This document shows, piece by piece, positions 15,224 through 22,794 of a stretch of 28,459 nucleotides of DNA. This DNA is from JADLGL01 sp964611195 (GTDB lineage: Bacteria > Pseudomonadota > Alphaproteobacteria > Rhizobiales > Kaistiaceae). The stretch spans positions 1 to 28,459 of the forward strand of contig CAZSXA010000009.1 in assembly GCA_964611195.1 (NCBI GenBank), given 5' to 3'. The position numbers and the translations under genes are program-made. Under the pieces are notes generated by a model. It did no database searches and was not told the origin of the DNA. It saw only the letters and a program-made list of their open reading frames with translations. Every line of letters starts with the position of its first letter. Position 1 is the stretch's first letter.

Positions 15224-17631
15224 CGCAACTCGCCGCCGGTTGCCTTCGCAACGGCTTCGACGATCTTCGTTCCGAACGCCTCGATTTCCTCGTCAGTGAG
15301 CGTCCGCTCGGTCGGCTGCAGCGTGACCTCGATTGCGACCGACTTCTTGTCGGCGCCGAGCGCCTCACCTTCGAAGAGATCGAAGACCGCAACGTCGGTG
15401 ATCATCGTCTGGTCGGCACGCCGGGCGGCGCCGACAATCTGATCGGCGGCGACGTCGCGGTCGACGACAAAGGCGAAGTCACGGCGGACCGGCTGGAGGT
15501 CGCTGATCGTCAGCGGCGGACGTGTCCGCGTCGGCTTCGCCTTCGGCTCGGGTACCGAATCGACAATCAGCTCGAATGCAGCAACCGGACCATCGAGATC
15601 GAGCCGCTCCAGCGTTGCCGGATGCAGTTCGCCGAACCAGCCGAGCGTGTTCTTCGGGCCGAGCCGGATCGTGCCGACGCGGCCCGGATGGAACCAGGCC
15701 GGCCCTTCGGCAGCGATCTGAAGCTTGGCGACAGGCGCTCCGAGAGCCTCGAGCAGCGCCATCAGATCGGCCTTGGCGTCGAACACCGAAACCGCCGGCG
15801 CCGGCCCGGACCAGTGACGCCCTGTCCCCAGCCTTCCAGCCGTTCCATGCCGAAGGCCCGTCGCCGCCAGAAGCTGATCCTCCGGGCGTGTGCCGCGATA
15901 GATCTGGCCGACCTCGAACAAAGCTGTGTCGGCGAACCCTCGGTCGGCGTTGCGGCCGGTGGCTGCAGCGAGGCCCGGTATCAGGCTCGGGCGCATGTGC
16001 GACATCTCCACCGAGATCGGGTTGGAGAGTTCCACTGTCGCGCCACCGAACGCGTTCGCCTCGGTCTCCGAGATGAAGGACCACGTGACCGCCTCGGTGT
16101 ATCCGGACGCTGCCAGCGTCCGCTTGGCGAGGCGCGCCCGCTTCTGCCCCGTCGTCAGGATCGGCGGCGCTACACCTGTTATCTGCGGCAGCGGTGTCGA
16201 CGGCACCTCGTCGACGCCGACAATGCGGACAATCTCTTCGACGAGATCGGCCTTGCCCTCGATGTCGGGGCGCCAGGATGGGACTGCGACGGTCAGCGAC
16301 TGGCCGCGCGTGCCGGAGGCGTGGAAGCCCAGCGCGCCGAGGATCGACAGAATCCGCGTGCTCGAAACGTCGAGCCCGGAAAGGCGCTTGACTTCCGTCA
16401 CCGGGAAATCGATCCGCCGCGTTTCCTCCGGGATCGTTCCCATCAACAGGAGTTCGCTCGGCTCGCCGCCGCAAAGGTCGAGGACCATGCGCGTCGCAAG
16501 GTCGAGGCCGGGCACCGTCATCGCCGGATCGACACCGCGCTCGAAGCGGAATCTTGCATCAGTGTTGATGCCGAGCGTTCGGCCCGTGCGGGCGATGTTG
16601 AGCGGCTCCCATAGCGCGGACTCGATCAGGACGTTGGTGGTCTCCTCGGTACAGCCCGACGCTTCGCCGCCGATGATCCCGGCAATCGACTCAACGCCGT
16701 TGTCGTCGGCGATGACGCACACCGTGTCGTCGAGCTGATGCGTCTTGCCGTCGAGCGCCAGTAGCGTCTCGCCCTTGGCGGCGCGCCGGACGACAAGATC
16801 GCCGGCAACCTTGTCGGCGTCGAAGACGTGAAGCGGCCGGCCGCGATCGAAAGTGACGAGGTTGGTGATGTCGACGAGCACGTTGATCGGCCTGAGGCCG
16901 ATCTCACGGAGACGGCGCTGCAGCCAGTCGGGCGACGGGCCGTTTTTCACCCCGCGCACTTCGCGAAGGGCGAACGCCTGGCAGAGCGGGTCCGTGTCGC
17001 CGAAATCGAGGCGGACCGAGACGGACGGTGCTGACGAGCCCTCGACCGGCTTGATCGACCGCTGCTTCAGCTTGCCGACGCCTGCGGCCGCGAGATCGCG
17101 CGCGATGCCAGTGACGCCGAGGCAATCGGGCCGGTTCGGCGTCACCGCGACATCGATGACCGGATCGTCGAGCTGCATCCACGCGGCGTACGCTTCGCCC
17201 ACCGGCGCATCGCCGGGGAGATCGACGATGCCTTCATGCTCGTCGGACAGGCCGAGCTCACGCTCCGACAACAGCATGCCGTGCGATTCGACACCGCGGA
17301 TCGTCCCGACCTTCAGTTCGACGCCGGTGCCGGGAATGTATGTCCCGGGCGGCGCGAACACGCCTTTCATCCCGGCGCGGGCATTGGGTGCGCCGCAGAC
17401 GACCTGAACGGTGTTGCCATCGCCGAGGTCGACCATGCAGACGCGAAGCCGGTCGGCGTTCGGGTGCTGTTCGGCCGCAACGACACTGGCGATGCGGAAC
17501 GGCGCGAGAGCTTCGGCGCGATTCTCGACATGCTCGACCTCGAGGCCGATCGCCGTAAGCCGCTGCGCGATCTCATCCGCCGAAGCGGACGTGTCGAGAT
17601 GCTCCCTCAGCCATGACAGGGTGAACTTCAT
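15217..17631 (-). CDS. pheT: Phenylalanyl-tRNA synthetase beta subunit
   Basis: The 804-residue beta subunit of the (alpha-beta)2 synthetase that charges tRNA-Phe. The ATG at 17631 gives the standard MKFTLSWLREHLDTSAS start; the frame extends upstream but only into the preceding gene. Domains: N-terminal B1, the OB-fold tRNA-binding region (HPNADRLRVCMVDLG, VVCGAPNARAGMKGVFAPPG), B3/B4 editing region, B5 domain, catalytic-like core, and C-terminal ferredoxin-fold anticodon-binding domain (PLTISDLQPVRRDFAFVVDRDV to LTDEEIEAFGTKIVEAV). Its ATG overlaps the stop of the sulfotransferase-like gene (ATGA at 17628-17631), so it is not directly next to pheS. Length is normal. Confidence 0.96.
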   Translation of the reverse strand: MKFTLSWLREHLDTSASADEIAQRLTAIGLEVEHVENRAEALAPFRIASVVAAEQHPNADRLRVCMVDLGDGNTVQVVCGAPNARAGMKGVFAPPGTYIPGTGVELKVGTIRGVESHGMLLSERELGLSDEHEGIVDLPGDAPVGEAYAAWMQLDDPVIDVAVTPNRPDCLGVTGIARDLAAAGVGKLKQRSIKPVEGSSAPSVSVRLDFGDTDPLCQAFALREVRGVKNGPSPDWLQRRLREIGLRPINVLVDITNLVTFDRGRPLHVFDADKVAGDLVVRRAAKGETLLALDGKTHQLDDTVCVIADDNGVESIAGIIGGEASGCTEETTNVLIESALWEPLNIARTGRTLGINTDARFRFERGVDPAMTVPGLDLATRMVLDLCGGEPSELLLMGTIPEETRRIDFPVTEVKRLSGLDVSSTRILSILGALGFHASGTRGQSLTVAVPSWRPDIEGKADLVEEIVRIVGVDEVPSTPLPQITGVAPPILTTGQKRARLAKRTLAASGYTEAVTWSFISETEANAFGGATVELSNPISVEMSHMRPSLIPGLAAATGRNADRGFADTALFEVGQIYRGTRPEDQLLAATGLRHGTAGRLGTGRHWSGPAPAVSVFDAKADLMALLEALGAPVAKLQIAAEGPAWFHPGRVGTIRLGPKNTLGWFGELHPATLERLDLDGPVAAFELIVDSVPEPKAKPTRTRPPLTISDLQPVRRDFAFVVDRDVAADQIVGAARRADQTMITDVAVFDLFEGEALGADKKSVAIEVTLQPTERTLTDEEIEAFGTKIVEAVAKATGGELRG

Positions 17632-18518
17632 GTCGACAAACGTTCCCGGTTGTGGGCGAGCGGCGGGCCCGACGGCGCGGTGCGATAGAGCCTCCGCAGC
17701 GGCCATGTGAGCGCGAGGACGGCGAGCGACAGAGAGCGCGGCATATCACGCCGCCACGCATCATCGAGTTCGATCGCGATTTCGTCGCTGCGGCGCATGC
17801 GATTACCGGCAAGGGCGTGGTGGTTGTCGAACTTGTTCTCGATGCGCTTGCCACGAAGCGGGTCGGTCGGTGCCAGTCGCGCCAGCGATTGGGGAAGGCC
17901 GTGCCGGATCGCGTGCTCGTAGCGGACGCGAACATAGTCTTCCGGAAACCGCCGCTGAAAGCGGAGGCACGCATAGTTGGCGTAGCACCAGCCGACACTC
18001 ACGCTGATCGCGTGCCACGCCTGAGCGAACACCGAACTGCGTCGATCGGCGGCGCGTTCCCGCAGTACCGACCACAGAACGCCGCGCGGGTCGCGCACCA
18101 GGTGAACGAGCGTGAAGGCATACGGCTCGACCAGCGGCTTCAGCCGGATGGGATCGGAGGCGTGGCCCCAGGCGGTCTTCGAGGAGTCGACGACTGTCCG
18201 CCACCGGCCCTGCTTCAGCATCGAGCGCAGGATCCCTGCATGGCCCTCGAGGCCACCCTTTCGCATCATCCTCGCCCTGCGTTTACGGCTCGTGCCCCAG
18301 GCAGGGCATTCCGCCACCGTCCGCCCACAGGTGCACATCCGCCCGTGTTTTCGCGCCTTCGGGAGGCCGCGATGGACCTCACCGAGATGGAGCACGTTGC
18401 GCTTCTCGGCGAAGACGCGGCCGAGCAACGTCGAGCCGCTGCGGCCGTAGCCGCCAATATAGACGACACGGCGCGGCGGTTTGGGCGGCGCGGGCGGCCT
18501 GGGCTCCGGCGTGCTCAC
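17628..18518 (-). CDS. Sulfotransferase-family protein lodged between pheS and pheT
   Basis: A 296-residue protein with the two PAPS-binding elements of sulfotransferases: the 5'-phosphosulfate loop GGYGRSGSTLL (residues 22-32) and the 3'-phosphate motif LVHLVRDPRGVLWSVL with R142-R145. Between them are a CTCGRTVAECPAWG cysteine motif and TVVDSSK, both seen in bacterial members of this family. There is no signal peptide; the N-terminus is Pro-rich (PEPRPPAPPKPPRR). The chosen start is GTG at 18518, which overlaps the pheS stop (GTGA at 18515-18518). The gene's own TGA overlaps the pheT ATG. The reading frame continues upstream inside pheS but encodes nothing recognisable there. The acceptor is unknown. 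PAPS could come from cysD/cysNC in the same window. A PAPS-independent P-loop role cannot be excluded. Confidence 0.85.
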   Translation of the reverse strand: MSTPEPRPPAPPKPPRRVVYIGGYGRSGSTLLGRVFAEKRNVLHLGEVHRGLPKARKHGRMCTCGRTVAECPAWGTSRKRRARMMRKGGLEGHAGILRSMLKQGRWRTVVDSSKTAWGHASDPIRLKPLVEPYAFTLVHLVRDPRGVLWSVLRERAADRRSSVFAQAWHAISVSVGWCYANYACLRFQRRFPEDYVRVRYEHAIRHGLPQSLARLAPTDPLRGKRIENKFDNHHALAGNRMRRSDEIAIELDDAWRRDMPRSLSLAVLALTWPLRRLYRTAPSGPPLAHNRERLST

Positions 18519-19597
18519 GAACTCAGCCCCGCGGCGAGCGAAGGCATGTCGAGCGGCCGGAAGCCGTAATGGCGCAGCCAGCGGACATCGGCGTCGAAGA
18601 AGGCGCGAAGGTCCGGCATGCCGTATTTGAGCATCGCCAGACGGTCGATCCCCATGCCCCAGGCGAAGCCCTGATAGCGGTCCGGATCGAGCCCGCCCGA
18701 ACGAAGGACGTTGGGGTGAACCATGCCGCAGCCGAGGATCTCCATCCAGTCGTCGCCCTCGCCGAAGCGAACCTCGTTGCCGACGCGTCGACAGCGGATA
18801 TCGACCTCCATCGACGGCTCGGTGAACGGAAAGAAGGATGGCCGGAACCGCATCTGGACGTCCTTCACCTCGAAGAACGCCTTGCAGAACTCCTGCAGCG
18901 TCCATTTGAGATGGCCGATATGGGTCGTCTCGTCGATGACCAGACCCTCGAGCTGGTGGAACATCGGCGTGTGGGTCTGGTCGGAATCGCAGCGATAGGT
19001 GCGGCCGGGGATGACGACCCGGATCGGCGGCTTCTGCGTCTCCATCGTGCGGATCTGGACGGGAGAGGTATGAGTCCGCAGCACCAATTGTTCGCCGGAT
19101 TCGTTTGGCTGCAAAAAGAAGGTGTCGTGCATCTCGCGGGCCGGGTGGCCCTCGGGGAAATTGAGCGCGGTGAAATTGTAGTAGTCGGTCTCGATGTCCG
19201 GCCCCTCGGCGACGGCGAAGCCGAGATCGGCACAGATCACGGTGATCTCGTCGATGACCTGCGAGACCGGGTGAATGCGGCCCATTTCGAGCGATGACGG
19301 ACGAACCGGCAGCGTGACGTCGACCGCCTCGTTGCTGATGCGGAGCGTCAGTTCCTCGCGCTTCAGCGTATCGCGACGCGCTGCGATCGCCTCGCCGACA
19401 CGCTGCTTGAGGCCGTTGAAGGCCGGACCGGCGGTCTGACGTTCCTCCGGAGACATCGCGCCGAGCGTCTTCAGGAGCTCTGAGACGGAGCCCTTCTTGC
19501 CAAGCACGGAGACCCGCACCGCTTCCAGCGCGTCTTCGCTATCGGCCTTCTCGACGGCGGCCCGGATTTCCTTCTCCAGGCTCTCGACATCCGTCAT
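18515..19597 (-). CDS. pheS: Phenylalanyl-tRNA synthetase alpha subunit
   Basis: The 360-residue catalytic subunit. An N-terminal coiled-coil arm (LEKEIRAAVEKADSEDALEAVRV) that contacts tRNA-Phe is followed by the class II core: GHPAREMHDTFFL (motif 1/2 region), RTHTSPVQIRTM, HQLEGLVIDE, FTEPSMEVDIRC and motif 3 GFAWGMGIDRLAMLKYGMPDLR. AAGGGG lies about 7 nt before the ATG. The gene follows rplT by 153 bp and is directly coupled to the sulfotransferase-like gene by a 4-nt GTGA overlap. All active-site segments look intact. Confidence 0.97.
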   Translation of the reverse strand: MTDVESLEKEIRAAVEKADSEDALEAVRVSVLGKKGSVSELLKTLGAMSPEERQTAGPAFNGLKQRVGEAIAARRDTLKREELTLRISNEAVDVTLPVRPSSLEMGRIHPVSQVIDEITVICADLGFAVAEGPDIETDYYNFTALNFPEGHPAREMHDTFFLQPNESGEQLVLRTHTSPVQIRTMETQKPPIRVVIPGRTYRCDSDQTHTPMFHQLEGLVIDETTHIGHLKWTLQEFCKAFFEVKDVQMRFRPSFFPFTEPSMEVDIRCRRVGNEVRFGEGDDWMEILGCGMVHPNVLRSGGLDPDRYQGFAWGMGIDRLAMLKYGMPDLRAFFDADVRWLRHYGFRPLDMPSLAAGLSS

Positions 19598-19750
19598 CTC
19601 GTTCCCCTTGCGTCCTCGCCCTGCTCAACTTCGCGACCCGGGCGCTCGCTTCGCGGCCGGAATCGCTGCGCGCCCGCCCGACGGAGCCGGGCAAGCTTTA
19701 TCATCTACGGGCTCGGATGAAAGGGACTGAGCGGTCCGCCGGCGCGGCGT

Positions 19751-20107
19751 CTAGCCGAGAGCGCCCTGCGCCCGCTCGACCAGCGCCTTGAACGCGTCAG
19801 GCTCGTGGACCGCGAGATCGGCCAGCACCTTGCGGTCGACCTCGACGCCCGCCTTGCCGAGCCCGTCGATAAATCGGCCATAGGTGAGCCCGTGCATGCG
19901 GGCGGCCGCGTTGATGCGCTGAATCCACAGCGCGCGGAAGGTGCGCTTGCGGTTCTTGCGGTCGCGATAAGCGTATTGCTGCGCCTTCTCGACGGCCTGC
20001 TTGGCAACGCGAATGGTGTTCTTGCGCCGACCGTAATATCCCTCGGCCTTCTTCAGGACCTTCTTGTGGCGGGCATGGGCGGTGACGCCGCGCTTCACTC
20101 GTGACAT
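19751..20107 (-). CDS. rplT: 50S ribosomal protein L20
   Basis: A 118-residue L20 of normal length. It has the basic N-terminal helix that binds 23S rRNA (MSRVKRGVTAHARHKKVLKKAEGYYGRRKN) and the conserved globular part (RTFRALWIQRINAAARMHGLTYGRFIDGL). It follows rpmI by 19 bp in the infC-rpmI-rplT order found across bacteria. In several bacteria L20 represses this operon by binding its mRNA; the structured infC-rpmI gap could serve this here, but that is inference. Confidence 0.98.
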   Translation of the reverse strand: MSRVKRGVTAHARHKKVLKKAEGYYGRRKNTIRVAKQAVEKAQQYAYRDRKNRKRTFRALWIQRINAAARMHGLTYGRFIDGLGKAGVEVDRKVLADLAVHEPDAFKALVERAQGALG

Positions 20108-20126
20108 GGCTTGGGTCTCCTATCCG

Positions 20127-20327
20127 CTAGCCGTTGGGCAGGAAATGACGCTTGACGACCTTTGCATCGGACTCGTCGAGCACGGTCATGCCGCGGGCGT
20201 TGCGAACGAACTTGTTGGTGCGCTTGATCATGCCGTGACGTTTGCCGGCCTGCTGCACCAACACCTTGCCTCTGCCAGTGAGCTTGAAGCGCTTCTTGGC
20301 GCTGCTCTTGGTCTTCATCTTGGGCAT
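20127..20327 (-). CDS. rpmI: 50S ribosomal protein L35
   Basis: A 66-residue L35. The ATG at 20327 gives the standard MPKMKTKSSAKKRFKLTGRGK start and is preceded by GGAGAG at the expected distance. Upstream in-frame residues are not part of the family. The protein is very basic and ends in VVKRHFLPNG, as usual. It lies between infC and rplT. Confidence 0.97.
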   Translation of the reverse strand: MPKMKTKSSAKKRFKLTGRGKVLVQQAGKRHGMIKRTNKFVRNARGMTVLDESDAKVVKRHFLPNG

Positions 20328-20622
20328 TTGGCTCTCCAATAGGGATTTCAGGCGCCGGGCGCCCAAATCCAGGGGTTCTCTCGATTGAGCTTTCTCCGCC
20401 GCCACGGCATGCCCTACAGGCCGGGCCACGGAAGAAGCGGCGTTATAGTGGCGCCGGGCCTGGGTGGCAAGCGGGGTGGGTACAGCCGGTCGCGCCGCCG
20501 TTCCGGACGGCCATCAGGTCGATCCGGAACCTCGATCTTGGTGTTTCCGTAGGAGGTTCCGGCGCTTCGCTTCACAACCGCCGGAACGACCGAGACCGCC
20601 CTCAAAGTCCGGGCTGCGCCGC
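20328..20622 (-). promoter_or_regulatory. Structured infC-rpmI intergenic region
   Basis: About 295 bp separate infC from rpmI, a long gap for this operon. Two inverted repeats stand out. The first is a perfect 10-bp repeat CCGGAACCTC (20524-20533) with GAGGTTCCGG (20553-20562), loop 19 nt. The second is GGATTT plus GGCGC (20343-20355) with GCGCC plus AAATCC (20359-20370), which lies about 15 nt upstream of the rpmI start. The sequence CCGGAAC occurs again at 20581. Neither hairpin is followed by a T-run on the minus strand. I see no gene here. A leader for L20-type feedback or an internal promoter are possible uses. Confidence 0.5.
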
Positions 20623-21159
20623 TTAGCGCGGCGCCAGCACCATCACCATCTGGCGGCCTTCGAGCTTTGGCTCGGCCTCGACCTTGGCGAGGTCGAGCGT
20701 CTCTTCCTTGACCTTGTCGAGGAGCTGGATGCCGAGTTCCTGGTGCGCCATCTCGCGTCCGCGGAACCGAAGCGTCACCTTCACCTTGTCGCCCTCGTCG
20801 AAGAACTTCTTCATCGCCTTCATCTTCACGTCGTAGTCGTGCGTGTCGATGTTGGGACGCATCTTGATTTCCTTGACCTCGACGGTCTTCTGCTTCTTGC
20901 GCGCCTCGGACGCCTTCTTTTGCGCCTGATATTTGAAGCGGCCATAGTCCATCACCTTACAGACGGGCGGACTGGCGTTCGGCGAGATTTCGACGAGATC
21001 GAGACCGGCGTCTTCCGCGATGGCGATCGCGTTTTCCGTGGCGGTGGGACCGAGGTTCTCTCCGTCCTGGCCGATCAGTTGGACTTCAGGCACGCGGATA
21101 TCAGAGTTGACGCGTGGCCCCTCCTTCGTGGGAGGGGGAGCTCTATGGGGTCGACGAAT
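20623..21159 (-). CDS. infC: Translation initiation factor IF-3 with AUU start codon
   Basis: A 178-residue IF3, which binds the 30S subunit, prevents subunit joining and checks start-codon selection. The N-domain (RVNSDIRVPEVQLIGQDGENLG, PPVCKVMDYGRFKYQAQKK) and C-domain (IKMRPNIDTHDYDVKMKAMKKFF to KLEGRQMVMVLAPR) are complete. I place the start at ATT 21159-21157. This codon falls exactly where related proteins begin (M/I-RRPHRAPPP), and AGGAG lies 9 nt upstream; no ATG, GTG or TTG is near. The next ATG in frame upstream is at 21264, outside the family's boundaries and without support. A rare AUU start is known for E. coli infC, where IF3 represses its own translation. It begins the infC-rpmI-rplT-pheS-pheT cluster. 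Confidence 0.93.
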   Translation of the reverse strand: MRRPHRAPPPTKEGPRVNSDIRVPEVQLIGQDGENLGPTATENAIAIAEDAGLDLVEISPNASPPVCKVMDYGRFKYQAQKKASEARKKQKTVEVKEIKMRPNIDTHDYDVKMKAMKKFFDEGDKVKVTLRFRGREMAHQELGIQLLDKVKEETLDLAKVEAEPKLEGRQMVMVLAPR

Positions 21160-21356
21160 GGTTGCTTTCTCCTGGTTGACTGCAAGAACGACACCGGCGG
21201 CGCGGCTTCTGTGCCGCCGCCATTCAACCGCTAATATGGCAGTTGAACGCGATGTCGCAGGCAAAACTGTGGTCGGACCCGCCCGAAGTCAACTGTTGCC
21301 CCGTCGCGACGGGACGTTTTGGCTAACGTTGTGACATCGTCCACCCGGAGTTGCCC
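21160..21356. promoter_or_regulatory. Divergent region between infC and the alpha/beta hydrolase gene
   Basis: About 197 bp carrying the infC leader on the minus strand and the hydrolase promoter on the plus strand. On the infC side, the AGGAG ribosome-binding site (21169-21173) and a GC-rich hairpin (GGCGGCG 21196-21202 with CGCCGCC 21215-21221) are visible. On the hydrolase side, GGAG (21347-21350) lies 6 nt before the ATG. A TTGACTT sequence on the minus strand could be the infC -35, but I find no clear -10 partner. Confidence 0.45.
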
Positions 21357-22151
21357 ATGACCGAAACCGACGAAACAGCTCCGAGCCGAAGCCGTGTGAC
21401 GGTCGGAGACGGGCCAGAGCATCGGGACCTCGCGGTGCTGCGGCGGCCGGGTGAGTCCCCCGGCCTTTTCTGGCTCGGCGGCTATCGCTCCGACATGCGC
21501 GGCACCAAGGCCGAGCATATCGATCGATTCGGCGCGACAAGGGGGCTCACCGTCACCCGCTTCGACTATTCCGGCCACGGCGAATCCGGCGGCTCCTTCA
21601 ATGACGGCACGATCTCGCGCTGGCTAGAGGACGCCGAGGCAGTGTTTGCCACGACGAGCGGCCCGCAGATCGTCGTCGGGTCCTCGATGGGCGGCTGGAT
21701 CGCGCTGCTTCTCGCAAAGGCGTTGCGGGAGCGCGAAGAATGCCACCGGCTGACCGGCCTCGTCCTCATCGCCCCGGCAGTCGACATGACGCACGATCTG
21801 ATGTGGCAGCGCATGACAAAGGCGCAGCGCGCCAACCTCGAGGCCACCGGCCTGCACCTCGAGCCGAGCCCCTATGGCGACGAGCCGATGCCGATCACAA
21901 AGAAGCTGATCGATGACGGCGAGAAGCACCGCTTCGGCGCCAACCTCATCGAGACCGGATGTCCGGTGCGCATTCTGCAGGGCGTCGAGGACGCCGAAGT
22001 GCCGCCCAGCCACGCGGCGGCGCTCGTCGAGCGGCTCGCGTCCGACGACGCCGTCCTGACGCTCGTCAAAGACGGCGACCACCGCCTGTCGCGGCCGGAG
22101 GATCTCGACCTGCTGAGGAGGACGATCGAGGCTGTCCTGACGGCCGACTAG
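21357..22151 (+). CDS. Alpha/beta hydrolase (serine esterase/acyl hydrolase type)
   Basis: A 264-residue cytoplasmic alpha/beta hydrolase. The catalytic triad can be proposed: S110 in the nucleophile elbow GSSMGG, D212 in QGVEDAEVP and H242 in DGDHRLS. The oxyanion region is FWLGGYRSDMRGTKA and the strand before it includes TRFDYSGHGESGG. The ATG at 21357 has GGAG 6 nt upstream; a TTG two codons earlier is less likely because it would abut that site. The substrate is unknown; carboxylesterase, thioesterase or protein depalmitoylase-like activities are all possible. It is divergent from infC and converges on the HPF-like gene with an 8-bp gap. Confidence 0.88.
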   Translation: MTETDETAPSRSRVTVGDGPEHRDLAVLRRPGESPGLFWLGGYRSDMRGTKAEHIDRFGATRGLTVTRFDYSGHGESGGSFNDGTISRWLEDAEAVFATTSGPQIVVGSSMGGWIALLLAKALREREECHRLTGLVLIAPAVDMTHDLMWQRMTKAQRANLEATGLHLEPSPYGDEPMPITKKLIDDGEKHRFGANLIETGCPVRILQGVEDAEVPPSHAAALVERLASDDAVLTLVKDGDHRLSRPEDLDLLRRTIEAVLTAD

Positions 22152-22163
22152 GCCCTCGCCTAG
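22148..22163. terminator. Hairpin carrying both stop codons at the hydrolase/HPF-like junction
   Basis: CTAGGC (22148-22153) and GCCTAG (22158-22163) form a perfect 6-bp inverted repeat with loop CCTC. The left arm contains the TAG of the hydrolase, the right arm the complement of the TAG of the minus-strand gene. CCTTT follows on the plus strand, a very short T-run. It resembles the phoB/pheT junction. Confidence 0.45.
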
Positions 22164-22723
22164 CCTTTGACGCGCACTTTCGAGGCGATCGGGCCGGTGT
22201 CGCCGACCTGCTCGACATAGTGGACCTCGTCGCCGCGGTTCAGCTTGTCGAAGTCGCCGTTCAGCAGGCTGTTGCGGTGGAAGTAGAGGAGGCCGCCTTC
22301 CTTGGTCAGGAGGAAGCCGTGATCGTCGTCGGGGTGCATCTCGGCGACCTGACCGAGGAACTCCGCCACGTCGGCATGGGCCCCCATGGTCTTGCGGTTG
22401 CGGAGCTCCTTGATGTCGTGGAGCTGGCGCTCGGCGACACGGAACGCCTCGTTGATGGCGTTGTGGAGATCCGGCTGCTGGAACCGCCGCTGCAGGTGCT
22501 CCGGGTCGGACGCCACAACGATTTCGCCGCGGCCGGGAATGCCGATCTCGATCTTCACCACCGGCGGCACGCCGTGCGCCTTGTTCGGACGCTCCACGCG
22601 CACCCGGCACGAGACGATGCGGTCGTAGATCTGCTCGAGCCTGCCGACACGCTCTCGAATCTCGTTCTCTGCCCATTCGGTGCTGTCGACGTGGTGAAAG
22701 GCGAGTTCGAGGGGGACTTGCAT
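22160..22723 (-). CDS. HPF/RaiA-type ribosome-associated protein with C-terminal cold-shock-like domain
   Basis: A 187-residue two-domain protein. The N-terminal ~100 residues resemble the S30AE fold of hibernation factors (MQVPLELAFHHVDSTEWAENEIRERVGRLEQIYDRIVSCRVRVERP, then GEIVVASDPEHLQRRF and an amphipathic helix). The C-terminal ~60 residues (HGFLLTKEGGLLYFHRNSLLNGDFDKLNRGDEVHYVEQVG) resemble a CspA-type cold-shock domain, with GFL and YFHRNSL in place of the RNP motifs. Such fusions occur in other proteobacteria. It may bind stalled or dormant ribosomes, with the CSD contacting RNA. The ATG at 22723 has GGAG 6 nt upstream; a GTG four codons earlier is the alternative. Confidence 0.87.
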   Translation of the reverse strand: MQVPLELAFHHVDSTEWAENEIRERVGRLEQIYDRIVSCRVRVERPNKAHGVPPVVKIEIGIPGRGEIVVASDPEHLQRRFQQPDLHNAINEAFRVAERQLHDIKELRNRKTMGAHADVAEFLGQVAEMHPDDDHGFLLTKEGGLLYFHRNSLLNGDFDKLNRGDEVHYVEQVGDTGPIASKVRVKG

Positions 22724-22794
22724 GTCAGGCTCCACTGCTGGGTCACTTCACACAAAGATATAGGCAGAGTGGGCCGACTTCGCGACCACCCCGA

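Noticed and set aside
18519..18905. Upstream extension of the sulfotransferase-like gene by 129 codons
   Set aside because: The extension lies wholly inside pheS, is Arg-rich without similarity, and the GTG overlapping the pheS stop codon gives the natural start.
20414..20605. 63-codon minus-strand frame in the infC-rpmI gap
   Set aside because: It runs through the inverted repeat, has no ribosome-binding site that I can see, and its Pro/Arg-rich product resembles random translation of GC-rich DNA.
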